Shown: piece after piece, positions 29,281 through 40,050 of the stretch
Position numbering within the stretch: position 1 is the stretch's first letter
How the letters are laid out: the number at the start of each line of letters is the position of its first letter
Source of the DNA: Sulfurimonas marina
GTDB taxonomy: Bacteria; Campylobacterota; Campylobacteria; Campylobacterales; Sulfurimonadaceae
DNA: 64,000 nucleotides
Direction of reading: 5' to 3'
Assembly (NCBI RefSeq): GCF_014905095.1
Contig: NZ_CP041165.1
Location: 744,001-808,000 of the forward strand
Program-made: the position numbers and the translations under genes
Notes under the pieces: generated by a model
The model's input: the letters and a program-made list of their open reading frames with translations, nothing else
Database searches by the model: none
Told to the model about the DNA's origin: nothing

Positions 29281-30239
29281 TGGAAAAATTAGTAATTGCA
29301 ACAAGAGTATCAGACCTAGCACTTTGGCAAGCGTATCATATTAAAGAGAGAGTGGAAAAATCTTTTCCCGAGATTGAAGTTGAACTCAATAAGATTGTAA
29401 GTAACGGTGATAAGGTTTTAGATAAACCACTTGCATTAATCGGTGGAAAAGGGCACTTTACAAAAGAGTTAGAAGACCAAATGTTAGCAGGAAATGCTCA
29501 TATGGCTGTACATAGTTTAAAAGATGTACCGACATACATTCCTGATGGTTTAGAACTTGTTGCTGTTACTGAGCGTCAAGATCAAAGTGATGTGTTTTTA
29601 TCACATACATACAGCTCTCTAGATGAACTGCCAGAGGGTGCCGTAGTTGGAACTACAAGTTTACGCCGCCGTATGCAATTACTTGCAAAGAGACCTGACC
29701 TAAAAGTAAAAGATCTGCGTGGAAATGTAAACACGCGTCTTAGAAAACTTAAAGAGGGTCAGTATGATGCTATTATTCTCGCTTTTATCGGTCTAAACAG
29801 ACTTGATCTTTTAAAAGATATTCCTCATGTTGAAAAACTTTCACTTGATATGATGATCCCGCCGATGGGACAGGCTGCTCTTGGAATCGAGATTGTACAA
29901 GGAAACGAAAAGGTATTGGAGATTGCAGAGAGTTTAAAAGACCTAAACACTTTTATCTGTACGCAGATCGAGCGTGACTTCATCTCTAAGATTGGAGCGG
30001 GGTGCTCGGCACCTGTTGCCTGTAATGCTGTAATTGATGGAGAAAATGTAGTATTTCGTACTATGATCGGCTTTAGTGACGGTACAAATATTATGCAAGA
30101 GAAAATGATAAAGAAGATCTCTGAGAGCCAAAATATGGGCTTTGATATGGCAGAACTTATGATAAGCAACGGTGCACTGGAACTACTTAAAAAAGCTGAA
30201 GAGGTAGCTTTTAAAGACGAGATGCCGCAAAGACTTTAA
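29280..30239 (+). CDS. hemC: Porphobilinogen deaminase
   Basis: This 319-residue enzyme polymerises four porphobilinogens to hydroxymethylbilane. TSLRRRMQL, DLRGNVNTRLRKL and the dipyrromethane cofactor Cys C242 in GAGCSAPVA are intact. The TAATG junction couples it to the thioredoxin-fold gene upstream; ung begins 3 bp after it. Confidence 0.97.
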   Translation: MEKLVIATRVSDLALWQAYHIKERVEKSFPEIEVELNKIVSNGDKVLDKPLALIGGKGHFTKELEDQMLAGNAHMAVHSLKDVPTYIPDGLELVAVTERQDQSDVFLSHTYSSLDELPEGAVVGTTSLRRRMQLLAKRPDLKVKDLRGNVNTRLRKLKEGQYDAIILAFIGLNRLDLLKDIPHVEKLSLDMMIPPMGQAALGIEIVQGNEKVLEIAESLKDLNTFICTQIERDFISKIGAGCSAPVACNAVIDGENVVFRTMIGFSDGTNIMQEKMIKKISESQNMGFDMAELMISNGALELLKKAEEVAFKDEMPQRL

Positions 30240-30242
30240 TAT

Positions 30243-30923
30243 ATGCCACTTGAAGCAAAAATTACAAATCAGTCTTGGAGAGATGTTTTAGCCGAGGAAC
30301 TTAAAAAGCCTTATTTAAAAGAGTTAAAACAAACTCTTCAAGAGGAGAAACTCCAACACACTATCTATCCTACAGATGAAAATATTTTTAATGCTTACAA
30401 TACGACCGATTTTGACAATGTTAAAGTGGTGATCTTAGGGCAAGATCCTTACCATGGAGAAAATCAGGCTCACGGGCTTGCTTTTTCAGTTTTAAACGGT
30501 GTGAAACACCCACCTTCACTTGTAAATATATTTAAAGAGTTACAAGATGATATTGGGTGTCCTTACCCAACTACAAGTGAACTTACATCTTGGGCTAGCC
30601 AAGGTGTGTTTTTGATAAATGCAGTACTAACTGTACGTGCTGCCAATGCCGCATCACACAAAGATATTGGTTGGGAAAAGTTTACAGATGCTACAATCAA
30701 GGCGATCAGTGAAAAAAAAGAGCACGTTGTGTTTATCCTATGGGGAAGACCGGCTCAGATGAAAGAGAAGCTTATTGATCAAAGTAAACATCTAATTTTA
30801 AAGTCCCCCCATCCATCGCCACTTTCATCTTATAGAGGATTTTTCGGTTCAAAGCCATTTTCTAAAACAAATGAATATCTGATTGCAAATGGCAAATCTC
30901 CAATCAATTGGTGCTTAAAGTAA
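30243..30923 (+). CDS. ung: Uracil-DNA glycosylase
   Basis: This 226-residue family 1 enzyme has catalytic D68 in GQDPYHG and the [13 protein letters not shown] loop with the second catalytic His. It removes uracil from DNA. Its 3' end overlaps the convergent endonuclease-like gene by 20 bases, so the two mRNAs are complementary at their ends. Confidence 0.98.
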   Translation: MPLEAKITNQSWRDVLAEELKKPYLKELKQTLQEEKLQHTIYPTDENIFNAYNTTDFDNVKVVILGQDPYHGENQAHGLAFSVLNGVKHPPSLVNIFKELQDDIGCPYPTTSELTSWASQGVFLINAVLTVRAANAASHKDIGWEKFTDATIKAISEKKEHVVFILWGRPAQMKEKLIDQSKHLILKSPHPSPLSSYRGFFGSKPFSKTNEYLIANGKSPINWCLK

Positions 30924-31914
30924 ACTCTGCAACAACAGGTAAGTGATCAGAATAGCCTTTACCTTTATGACGTCGTATTTTACCTCGAGAGACTTGCCAT
31001 CTATAGATACTCTTACCTTTAAAGAGATACGGTTTTATAAAATTATGTATAGACTTTACTTTATAATCTAATCCTTTATGATTGAGTAATTTACCTGTAA
31101 CCAAGATATTATCCAGAGCCTCTTTTTTCCCTCTGTATATGTAGCTGTACCTCTCGTTTTTATCTATATCATACCAGAGGTTATAAAACTCATCTGTTTT
31201 AAGTTTTAAAGCTTTAGAGGTATCTTGTTGATAGTTAATAGTACCTAGTATATGGTTGAGACCTGTAATACCTTCGGTATTGTTATGTTTTCTTTTTCGT
31301 TTGAAAATCTTATACTCTTCATAGTGAGAGTTAAAATCACCGAGAGCTATAATGTTTTTATCTCCTAACTCCTGTACCCTTTTTTTGAGTGCTTTAGCAT
31401 AAGAGATCCTTTGACTCTCCGGTCCCGCTTTTGACTTCCAGTGGTTGACAAAAATATAGAACTCTTCATCATTTAATTTGAATTTTACCTCTAAAATATT
31501 TCTAAAAGCGTAAGAATAGCCTACTATCAGTTCTTTTGTATAGACAAATGGAATTCTACTTAAAAGTGCTACTTTAATAGTTGTGTTTTTTGCATCGGCT
31601 ATTTTTGCATATTGATAGTAGAGACCATCCCGTTTAAGCTGATATTGAAGGTCTTTAAATGCTTTAGGGGATTCTATCTCTTGAAGAGCTATGATATCTG
31701 CATCGATATCTTTAATCACTTTAGAGATATTTTTGAGTTTTATTTTATAATTGCGATCATTCCAAGCAGATTGAGAATAGGGGATATACTCCTCATATTC
31801 ATTTCCGCTTTTTTGAAGATCAAAAAGATTCTCAACGTTATATGTAGCTATTTTCAAACTATCACCTCCAAAAAGAGTCGTAACTACAAGAAAGATGAGT
31901 AAAAGGGTTCTCAC
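30904..31914 (-). CDS. Secreted endonuclease/exonuclease/phosphatase-fold protein
   Basis: This 336-residue protein has a signal peptide (about 1-17). The EEP fold shows [16 protein letters not shown], the NHWKSKAG loop, [11 protein letters not shown] and the terminal [10 protein letters not shown], which together supply the metal and catalytic His/Asp residues. It could be a secreted nuclease or phosphodiesterase used in nutrient scavenging. The GTG start overlaps the M3 peptidase stop as GTGA; the 3' end overlaps ung. Confidence 0.85.
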   Translation of the reverse strand: MRTLLLIFLVVTTLFGGDSLKIATYNVENLFDLQKSGNEYEEYIPYSQSAWNDRNYKIKLKNISKVIKDIDADIIALQEIESPKAFKDLQYQLKRDGLYYQYAKIADAKNTTIKVALLSRIPFVYTKELIVGYSYAFRNILEVKFKLNDEEFYIFVNHWKSKAGPESQRISYAKALKKRVQELGDKNIIALGDFNSHYEEYKIFKRKRKHNNTEGITGLNHILGTINYQQDTSKALKLKTDEFYNLWYDIDKNERYSYIYRGKKEALDNILVTGKLLNHKGLDYKVKSIHNFIKPYLFKGKSIYRWQVSRGKIRRHKGKGYSDHLPVVAEFTLSTN

Positions 31915-33863
31915 GCATAGATACCGTTAAGACGTAGAAGTTGTGTAGTATCTGCTTCTCTACCCATAAGATCAATGTATAGATCCTGCATAGATTTTGC
32001 CCCACCACCATGTAAAATTATATCACGATATTTCAGTGCTGTTTGAGACTCAAAGATACCTTCATCAACTACAGCATAAAAAGCATCTGCACTTAATACT
32101 TCTGCCCATTTATAGCTGTAGTAACCTGCTGCATATCCACCTGCAAAGATGTGTGAAAATCCATTTTGAAATTTGTTGTACTCAGGTGTAGGTATTAGTG
32201 CTGTTTTTTCTCTGATTGAATTGAGTAAGTTCTGCACCTCTTCCCCTTTGTAAAGTTTCGTATGGAGTTGCAGATCGAAGATCGAAAACTCCAACTGGCG
32301 TAACATCCCCATTGCCGAGAGAAAGTTTTTTGCACGTACCAGTTTTTCGATCATCTCATCACTTAGAACCTCACTAGTCTCATGATGTTTTGCAAACATT
32401 TTCAGTACATGCGGCTCATAAGCAAAGTTTTCTAAAAATTGAGACGGGAACTCCACTGCATCCCACTCTACGCCGTTTACTCCACTAACCTCATTTTCAT
32501 TTACGTTTGAGAGCAGGTGATGGATACCATGCCCCATTTCATGAAAGAGCGTTACAACATCATCATGTCTGAGAAGTGATGGATTTGTATCACTTGATGG
32601 TGGAAAGTTACACACTATAAATGCCGAAGCGAGTTGCTCTTCACCTGCTTCATTTGTGCAGTGTGCTTGCCAGTTACTCATCCATGCTCCGCCGCGTTTG
32701 GAGTCTCTTGCTTCTAGATCGAAGTAGATTTTTGCTTTGAGTTTTTCATTTTCATAAATATGATACGCATACGCTTTTTCATGCCAAAGCGTTTCTTCTT
32801 GAAGTTCAAACTTGATCGTAAAGAGTTTTTCAAGGAAATCCATCATACCGTTTACTACACTTTTTTGTTCAAAGTATGGGCGGTACTCCTCTTCATCTAT
32901 CTCATACTGAGCTTTTTTTAGAATCTCACCGTAATATGCTGTATCAAAACTCTCTAGTTGATGAGGTGCACTCTCTTGAAGCTCCTCTAACTCTTTTTTT
33001 GCTTGCTCTATAGAATTATCTAAAAGAGATTCTAAAAATTCTAAAGCTTTATCTGGAGTCGGTGCCATCTTAGTTGCCAGTGAATATTCGGCATAGTTCT
33101 TAAAACCTAAAAGTTCACTCATCTCTTGGCGTAATGCTAAAAGTTCATCGATGATTGCAGCATTTTGCGGTGCACGAGATACATACGCTTCATAAAGTTT
33201 TTGTCTGATATCCCTGTTCTTTCCGTAAGTCATATATGCGATGTAAGATGGCATCTGCAGAGTGAATTTATATTTTGTTTTTCCATCCTCTTCAAACTTT
33301 GCACTTTGCAGGTCACTTGCCGGAATCCCTTCTATGTCAGCTTCATTTTCTATAGTGTATTCAAATGCATTTGTAGCATCAAGAATATTTTGAGAGAAGT
33401 CGTTTGAGAGTTCACTTTTACGAATATTGATCTCTTGCAGGCGTGCTTTTGTCTGTTCATCCAGATGTGCACCGCTGAGTTCAAAATGTTGTATATTTAA
33501 CTCCAAAACTCTTTTTTGTTCATAGTTAAGCGTAGCATTTTCATTCTCTGCAATTGTTTTATATGCTTTGTAAATGGCGATATTTTGAGAAATTTTTGTA
33601 GAGTATTCTGTAATGATCGGAATCGCCTGAGTATATACCTCTTGTGTTTTTTCGGAATTGTTTACGCTGTTTAGATGAGAAAGGGGTGTAAAGAAATGCT
33701 CTAACTCTTCCTCCATCATCTGCAACGGTTTTACAAAGTTATAGTAAGTTTTATTTTCTTCTTCTAAAAGTGTTTCTATTTTTTCATTGTTGTGTCTTAA
33801 TTTTACTTGTAAATCGTCTATAAAATTTTCCAAATTACAATTAAAAGTTAAAAATTTTGACAT
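31911..33863 (-). CDS. M3 family oligopeptidase (oligopeptidase A-like)
   Basis: This 650-residue zinc metallopeptidase has the HEMGHGIHHLL motif and a downstream Glu ligand region (EWDAVEFPSQF). The family's long helical N-terminal half is present and there is no signal peptide, indicating cytoplasmic peptide degradation. It resembles PrlC/OpdA. It is followed by the EEP gene with a 4-base overlap. Confidence 0.93.
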   Translation of the reverse strand: MSKFLTFNCNLENFIDDLQVKLRHNNEKIETLLEEENKTYYNFVKPLQMMEEELEHFFTPLSHLNSVNNSEKTQEVYTQAIPIITEYSTKISQNIAIYKAYKTIAENENATLNYEQKRVLELNIQHFELSGAHLDEQTKARLQEINIRKSELSNDFSQNILDATNAFEYTIENEADIEGIPASDLQSAKFEEDGKTKYKFTLQMPSYIAYMTYGKNRDIRQKLYEAYVSRAPQNAAIIDELLALRQEMSELLGFKNYAEYSLATKMAPTPDKALEFLESLLDNSIEQAKKELEELQESAPHQLESFDTAYYGEILKKAQYEIDEEEYRPYFEQKSVVNGMMDFLEKLFTIKFELQEETLWHEKAYAYHIYENEKLKAKIYFDLEARDSKRGGAWMSNWQAHCTNEAGEEQLASAFIVCNFPPSSDTNPSLLRHDDVVTLFHEMGHGIHHLLSNVNENEVSGVNGVEWDAVEFPSQFLENFAYEPHVLKMFAKHHETSEVLSDEMIEKLVRAKNFLSAMGMLRQLEFSIFDLQLHTKLYKGEEVQNLLNSIREKTALIPTPEYNKFQNGFSHIFAGGYAAGYYSYKWAEVLSADAFYAVVDEGIFESQTALKYRDIILHGGGAKSMQDLYIDLMGREADTTQLLRLNGIYA

Positions 33864-33888
33864 ATATGTACCCTTGGTTTTTAAGCGT

Positions 33889-33894
33889 ATTATA
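33889..33894 (-). promoter_or_regulatory. -10 box for the M3 peptidase
   Basis: TATAAT on the minus strand lies about 26 bp upstream of the ATG at 33863. Confidence 0.55.
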
Positions 33895-33941
33895 GCAAAT
33901 AACTATGACTTCATCTGTGATGAAAAAATAAAAAATTATGT

Positions 33942-33947
33942 TACAAT
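33942..33947 (+). promoter_or_regulatory. Candidate -10 box for the GGDEF-like gene
   Basis: TACAAT lies 42 bp upstream of the ATG, back to back with the M3 peptidase promoter. One base off consensus. Confidence 0.4.
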
Positions 33948-33989
33948 TGTTGAAAGTATAAATAAAGGTAAGGAAACGGGGGATAAACA

Positions 33990-34565
33990 ATGATGAATGA
34001 GTATTATATCTACATCGCTACAGCTATAATTTTGGTTTTGATTTTTTATATTATTAGACTTCGAATGAGACTACATAATATGCAAGAACGTAAAGAAAGA
34101 TTAATCAAAGAAGCTTATTTTAATCCCGTAACCAACCTGCCTAATAAAAAGAATATTAAATTTGTTTTTGATGAACAAATAGATAGAACACTAAGACACA
34201 ATCAGTCTTTTCTTATTTTGGCAATCAAGATGAATAATTACCATCAGCTTAAGAATCAATCTACAGAACTTGTTAATGAGTTTATGTACGAAGCAAGTAA
34301 CATTATTATTAAATCTACAAGAAATGAGGATTTAGTAGCACACATATATGATGATATATTTATAATTCTTTTTAATGAATATCTCGAAGAGGATAATTCT
34401 CATATTGTGATCGAAAGATTACAAAAAGGATTCTCGGAAAACCCTGTTGATATCGATGCTTCGTATGATGTCTCTATGGGATTAACTAAATACCCTAATG
34501 ATGGTACAGATAGCGAGACCCTGATTGAAAAAGCTATTGCAAAAGCTGAGTCAAAGCAATTTTAA
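33990..34565 (+). CDS. Membrane-anchored GGDEF-like protein with a degenerate signature
   Basis: This 191-residue protein has one N-terminal membrane helix (about 5-22), a short charged linker, and a GGDEF-fold domain starting at AYFNPVTNLPNKK. The active-site signature that should read RxGGDEF is HIYDDIF (118-124): both Gly and the key Glu are lost. The domain's tail (SMGLTKYPNDG...LIEKAIAKAE) is well kept. It therefore probably cannot make c-di-GMP. It may bind nucleotide or protein instead. It is 46 bp upstream of pyrH. Confidence 0.8.
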   Translation: MMNEYYIYIATAIILVLIFYIIRLRMRLHNMQERKERLIKEAYFNPVTNLPNKKNIKFVFDEQIDRTLRHNQSFLILAIKMNNYHQLKNQSTELVNEFMYEASNIIIKSTRNEDLVAHIYDDIFIILFNEYLEEDNSHIVIERLQKGFSENPVDIDASYDVSMGLTKYPNDGTDSETLIEKAIAKAESKQF

Positions 34566-34578
34566 AGAGAATTTTTAC

Positions 34579-34584
34579 TATAAT
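34579..34584 (+). promoter_or_regulatory. -10 box upstream of pyrH
   Basis: TATAAT preceded by a T-rich run lies 27 bp before the pyrH ATG and probably drives the pyrH-rpoZ-RSH-tyrS run. Confidence 0.6.
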
Positions 34585-34599
34585 ACGCAGATTTTATAA

Positions 34600-35325
<726 letters not shown>

Positions 35326-35336
35326 AGGAAACATAG

Positions 35337-35558
35337 ATGAAAATAGAAGAATTAACAGCAAAAGTTTTAAATGAAAATCCAAGCATGGACCGTTACAAAT
35401 TAGCAATCGCAGTTGCTAAAAGATCTGAAGAACTTGATAACGGTGCTACAAGCAAATTAAGTGTAAGCACATCAAATATCAAGTCTACTGACTTAGCACT
35501 AATGGAAATCGCTGAAGGCCTTGTAAGTATAAAAGGCTTTGAAGATTCTAAAAACTAA
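35337..35558 (+). CDS. rpoZ: RNA polymerase omega subunit
   Basis: This 73-residue omega subunit has the conserved segment RYKLAIAVAKRSEEL that contacts beta-prime. In proteobacteria omega forms part of ppGpp site 1 on RNA polymerase. Here, as in many of them, its gene directly precedes the gene of the (p)ppGpp enzyme. Confidence 0.93.
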   Translation: MKIEELTAKVLNENPSMDRYKLAIAVAKRSEELDNGATSKLSVSTSNIKSTDLALMEIAEGLVSIKGFEDSKN

Positions 35559-35570
35559 GAAGTCTCCGCC

Positions 35571-37724
35571 TTGTCATTAAGTCCAGTCGATATCGAGAAA
35601 GTTAAGCATCTTCATGATATTGACTCGGCTACAGCTTATCTTTTCTCACACATAATCCCCACAGATAAATTAAAACATGCCCTTGAATTTTCAAAAGAGG
35701 CACACAAAACACAATTTAGAAAAAGTGGTGAACCTTATATAATCCATCCTATTTTAGTAGCAGCAATTGTAGCCTCGATCACTAATGATGAAGCGATGGC
35801 TATAGCGGCACTTTTACATGATGTAGTGGAAGATACGCCGACAACGATAGAAGAGGTTGAAGAAGATTATGGAAAGGATGTAGCTCACTTGGTATCGGGA
35901 CTTACAAAGATAGACTCGATTCGTGACAGTGAGCTGATCCCTTCAAGTTCGAATGAAAGATTGATCGTCTCAGCACTTTCATTTAGAAAAATGCTTTTAG
36001 CAAGTATTGAAGATGTTCGTGTACTTGTAGTTAAGTTATGTGACAGACTTCATAATATGCTCACTTTAGATGCCTTACCGCAACACAAACAAAAACGTAT
36101 CTCTGAAGAGACTCTAGTTGTATACTCTCCGATTGCTCACCGTCTAGGGATCAGTTTTTTAAAAAATATGCTTGAAGATTTGAGCTTTTCATATCTTTTT
36201 GCAGAAGAAAAACATTTTATTGATAATTATCTTGATACAAATTATCATGCTATTGAGATGCGTATAAATGACTTTAAACAACGTGTTTCCGACATTTTAA
36301 TACAAAACGGTTTTTGTGAAGATGATTTTGAGATTCTTTCACGTATCAAACACAGATATTCTATCTATTTGAAGATGCAAAGAAAAGGGGTGAGTATAGA
36401 TGAAGTACTTGACCTGCTTGCTATTAGAATATTAGTAAAGGACCCTATTAAATGTTACGATGCCTTAGGTTTAATACATTTAAACTTTAGACCTCTCGCT
36501 TCAAGATTTAAAGATTATATTGCCGTTCCTAAAGATAACGGTTATCAGACTATTCATACTACTGTTTTTTACAACACTGCAATTTTTGAAGTACAAATTC
36601 GTACATACGATATGCACCAAACTGCAGAGCTTGGAGTTGCGGCACACTGGAAGTATAAGTCTGGCGGTAACAACATTAAACTGGACTGGCTTGATAATCT
36701 TCAGTATCAAAATGAATCGGTTGAAGATTTCTATGCTTTAATCAAAAATGATCTCTATTCAGAAGATATCTCAGTCTTTTCACCAACGGGTGATGCTTTT
36801 ACACTCCCTCGCGGTGCCGTAGTGTTAGACTTTGCTTATGCCGTACATACAGATATTGGAAATAAAGCTATAAACGGTGTGGTAAATAAAAGTAAAACTT
36901 CACTGCTTACAGAGCTGCATAACGGTGATATTGTAAAAGTTATTACGGGTGATGAGATTGAGACAAGGTGTTCTTGGCTTGATGCTGTAAAAACTTCTAA
37001 AGCACAAACAAATATGAAAAACAACTGTAATGCAAGAATTCGTGAGATCAATGCAAAATCGGCTGTAAATATTATCTCTAATGTAATGAACTTGAATCAT
37101 GCGCGGGTTCAGGAGTGGTTAAACAAGAATAATTGTGAAAACCTTTCCCATATTCCGACAGATATAGAACATCTTAAAAACGTATTGCATAAATATATCA
37201 GTGATATTGCAAAAAACAACCGTTTTAAAAGGTTTATCAGTCGTCACAGATTTAAGTTGAAACCGTATGAAATTAGTGGTTTAGAGGTATATTCAAACAG
37301 TTCTATAAATGACGTCGTATTTGACTATTGCTGTCATCCGAAATTTGGTGATGAAGTGATGGCATTTGTAGAAAAATCTAAAGCACACGTACACCATAAA
37401 ATGTGCCAGAATGCTGCTAAAAAGCTTGAAGATAATGAACCTATGGTTTTTGTAAAATGGGCAAAAGAGAAAGTGTTTAAATATAAACTTATTGCTTCAT
37501 TAACAAATGAAAAAGGTGCATTGGCAGACTTCTTGGCATTTTTGGCAAAACAAAATATTGATCTCACTTCAATTGAATTGGGAAAAGATGATTTGGACTA
37601 TGTACAGTATTGTGATATGGTTTTTCAATCCGAAGAAGCTGATATTAATACACTTCGTGCTAAAATTGAGTCAAAAATAAAAGTCGTTGATTTAGTTAGA
37701 AGTGATGACGCTTATAGAAACTAA
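35571..37724 (+). CDS. spoT: Bifunctional (p)ppGpp synthetase/hydrolase (RSH)
   Basis: This 717-residue long RSH has an HD hydrolase domain with the intact ALLHDVVEDTP motif. A synthetase domain follows, with RIKHRYSIYLKM, the RFKDY metal motif and NGYQTIHTTV, then TGS (VFSPTGDAFTLPRGA), helical, Cys-containing and C-terminal ACT regions. Both catalytic halves look complete, and it is the only RSH in view. It is probably the sole alarmone enzyme, as in other Campylobacterota. TTG start, 12 bp after rpoZ. Confidence 0.95.
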   Translation: MSLSPVDIEKVKHLHDIDSATAYLFSHIIPTDKLKHALEFSKEAHKTQFRKSGEPYIIHPILVAAIVASITNDEAMAIAALLHDVVEDTPTTIEEVEEDYGKDVAHLVSGLTKIDSIRDSELIPSSSNERLIVSALSFRKMLLASIEDVRVLVVKLCDRLHNMLTLDALPQHKQKRISEETLVVYSPIAHRLGISFLKNMLEDLSFSYLFAEEKHFIDNYLDTNYHAIEMRINDFKQRVSDILIQNGFCEDDFEILSRIKHRYSIYLKMQRKGVSIDEVLDLLAIRILVKDPIKCYDALGLIHLNFRPLASRFKDYIAVPKDNGYQTIHTTVFYNTAIFEVQIRTYDMHQTAELGVAAHWKYKSGGNNIKLDWLDNLQYQNESVEDFYALIKNDLYSEDISVFSPTGDAFTLPRGAVVLDFAYAVHTDIGNKAINGVVNKSKTSLLTELHNGDIVKVITGDEIETRCSWLDAVKTSKAQTNMKNNCNARIREINAKSAVNIISNVMNLNHARVQEWLNKNNCENLSHIPTDIEHLKNVLHKYISDIAKNNRFKRFISRHRFKLKPYEISGLEVYSNSSINDVVFDYCCHPKFGDEVMAFVEKSKAHVHHKMCQNAAKKLEDNEPMVFVKWAKEKVFKYKLIASLTNEKGALADFLAFLAKQNIDLTSIELGKDDLDYVQYCDMVFQSEEADINTLRAKIESKIKVVDLVRSDDAYRN

Positions 37725-37749
37725 AAAATTTAGAAAGAGAAAGTAGTAA

Positions 37750-38952
37750 ATGATAGAAGAAGCTTTACGAGAAATTAGCCGTGGAACAGCGGAAATTATT
37801 GATAATGAAAGAATAGAAAAACTTTTAAAAGCTTATTTTGAAGAGGGGAAAGGCTATACTGTAAAAGCCGGTTTTGATCCAACTGCACCTGATTTGCACT
37901 TAGGGCATACGGTACTTTTACAAAAACTTGCAGTATTTCAAAAATATGGTGCACGTGTACAGTTTTTGATCGGAAGTTTTACAGCAACAATCGGTGATCC
38001 TACAGGAAAAAGTGCTACAAGAAAAGTATTAACAAAACAAGAGATTATTCACAATATTGACAGTTATACTACACAAGCATTTAAGATCCTTGACGAATCA
38101 AAAACAGATATAGTATACAATGATGACTGGTTAGGAAATATGACTGCAGCAGATATGATTGCACTTGCTTCAAACTTGACAGTTGCACGTATGTTAGAGC
38201 GTGATGATTTTTCAAAAAGATATGCATCAAATACACCTATTGCTGTAAGTGAATTTATGTACCCGTTACTTCAAGGGTATGACAGTGTTCATCTAAAATC
38301 TGATATTGAGATAGGTGGTACTGATCAGAAGTTTAACCTTTTAATGGGTAGACAGCTTCAGAAAGCTTATGAAACAAAAAAACAACAAGCTGTACTTATG
38401 ATGCCAATTCTAGAAGGTCTTGACGGCGTACAAAAAATGTCAAAATCTTTAGGAAACTATATCGGTGTAAGTGATGAGCCAAAAGATATGTTTGGAAAGA
38501 CATTAAGTATTTCTGATGAGTTAATGTGGAGATACTATGAACTTCTTTCTTCTAAATCTTTAGATGAGATCGACGCACTTAAAGCTGGTGTAGAAGATGG
38601 TTCACTGCATCCTAAAAAGGTTAAAGAGGAATTAGCGTTAGAGATTACGACAAGATTCCATGATAAAGCAGCGGCACAAGCAGCAAAAGAGGAGTTTGAA
38701 AGAGTACATGCAAAAAGTCAAATTCCTACAGATATAGAGGAATTTACTATTAATGCTGAATCACTATGGATCGCTCAAGCCTTAGTTGATTGTAAGCTTG
38801 AACCATCTACTTCTCAAGCACGACGTGATATTAAGCAAGGTGGTGTTAAAATTAATCAAGAAAAAGTGACTGATATGAATCTTCAGCTTAATGCTGGGGA
38901 GTACCTGCTTCAAGTAGGAAAAAGAAAATTTGCAAAACTAAGGGTTGACTAA
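37750..38952 (+). CDS. tyrS: Tyrosyl-tRNA synthetase
   Basis: This 400-residue class I synthetase has the HLGH signature (PDLHLGHTVLL), the KMSKS motif (VQKMSKSLGNYIG) and a C-terminal S4 domain. It is the bacterial TyrZ-like branch with HxGH near residue 50. Its stop overlaps the following start (TAATG). Confidence 0.97.
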   Translation: MIEEALREISRGTAEIIDNERIEKLLKAYFEEGKGYTVKAGFDPTAPDLHLGHTVLLQKLAVFQKYGARVQFLIGSFTATIGDPTGKSATRKVLTKQEIIHNIDSYTTQAFKILDESKTDIVYNDDWLGNMTAADMIALASNLTVARMLERDDFSKRYASNTPIAVSEFMYPLLQGYDSVHLKSDIEIGGTDQKFNLLMGRQLQKAYETKKQQAVLMMPILEGLDGVQKMSKSLGNYIGVSDEPKDMFGKTLSISDELMWRYYELLSSKSLDEIDALKAGVEDGSLHPKKVKEELALEITTRFHDKAAAQAAKEEFERVHAKSQIPTDIEEFTINAESLWIAQALVDCKLEPSTSQARRDIKQGGVKINQEKVTDMNLQLNAGEYLLQVGKRKFAKLRVD

Positions 38953-40043
38953 TGGGTTTTGAATCTATAAAAATTGGAAAATACACGATCGAAAAACCAA
39001 TAGTTCAAGGTGGAATGGGCGTTGGTATTAGTTGGGATCAATTAGCCGGAACAGTTTCAAAAGAGGGTGGACTAGGTGTTATCTCTGCTGTTGGTACTGG
39101 ATATTATAAAAACAAAGAGTTTGCTAAAAAACTTGTAGCTGACCGTCCGCTTAGTGAAGCAAACTTCTACTCTAAAGAGGGACTGACTGCACTGGTAGCG
39201 AGTGCTAGAGAGATTTGTGGAGATAAACCTCTTGCTGCAAATATTTTATATGCAATTAACGACTACGGAAGAGTTGTAAGAGATGCTTGTGAAGCGGGTA
39301 TTGATATTATCATCACCGGAGCAGGATTGCCTACAAATATGCCTGAGTTTACAGAAGGGTATCCTGATGTAGCACTAGTACCTATCGTATCATCTGCAAA
39401 AGCATTAAAACTGATTTGCCGTAGATGGGAGAAACGATATAACCGTCTTCCTGATGCCGTGATCTTAGAGGGACCAAAATCTGGTGGTCACCAAGGTTTT
39501 ACGTATGAGCAGTGTCTAATGGAAGAGTATCAGTTAGAAAACCTGGTAGAACCAGTTGTAGAAGAAGCAAAAAATTGGGGTGATATTCCTGTTATTGCAG
39601 CGGGCGGTATCTGGGATAAGAAAGATATCGAAGAGATGATGGCTCTAGGTGCTAAAGGTGTTCAAATGGGGACACGCTTTATAGGTACATATGAGTGTGA
39701 TGCTCACGCTAACTTCAAAAAAGTTCTTTTAGATTCTAAAGAGGATGATATCAAACTGATGAGTTCTCCTGTTGGATATCCTGCACGTGGTGTTGTGACA
39801 AATCTCACACACTTAGTTGAGAAACGTGAAGGTCCGGATATTAAGTGTATCTCAAACTGTGTTGCACCGTGTAATCGTGGTGAAGAAGCAAAAGTTGTAG
39901 GCTTCTGTATTGCAGACAGACTTAGTGATGCTTATGAAGGTAATCTTGATACAGGTCTATTCTTCTCTGGTACAAATGGATACAGACTAGATAAAATTAT
40001 ATCTGTCAAAGAGTTATTGGAAAAACTTACAGAGGGTGAATAA
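38952..40043 (+). CDS. fabX: FabX-like flavin/[4Fe-4S] acyl-ACP dehydrogenase/isomerase
   Basis: This 363-residue member of the nitronate monooxygenase/FabK flavoprotein family has the PIVQGGMGVGIS and GGIWDKKD FMN-binding loops and H180 in KSGGHQGF. Four cysteines (C299, C303, C307, C319) sit in CISNCVAPC...GFC. That cluster, and the length, match Helicobacter pylori FabX, which uses FMN and a [4Fe-4S] cluster to make unsaturated fatty acids by oxidising decanoyl-ACP. Simple nitronate monooxygenases lack these cysteines. Family assignment is strong; the exact reaction here is inferred. Confidence 0.85.
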   Translation: MGFESIKIGKYTIEKPIVQGGMGVGISWDQLAGTVSKEGGLGVISAVGTGYYKNKEFAKKLVADRPLSEANFYSKEGLTALVASAREICGDKPLAANILYAINDYGRVVRDACEAGIDIIITGAGLPTNMPEFTEGYPDVALVPIVSSAKALKLICRRWEKRYNRLPDAVILEGPKSGGHQGFTYEQCLMEEYQLENLVEPVVEEAKNWGDIPVIAAGGIWDKKDIEEMMALGAKGVQMGTRFIGTYECDAHANFKKVLLDSKEDDIKLMSSPVGYPARGVVTNLTHLVEKREGPDIKCISNCVAPCNRGEEAKVVGFCIADRLSDAYEGNLDTGLFFSGTNGYRLDKIISVKELLEKLTEGE

Positions 40044-40050
40044 GATTTAG

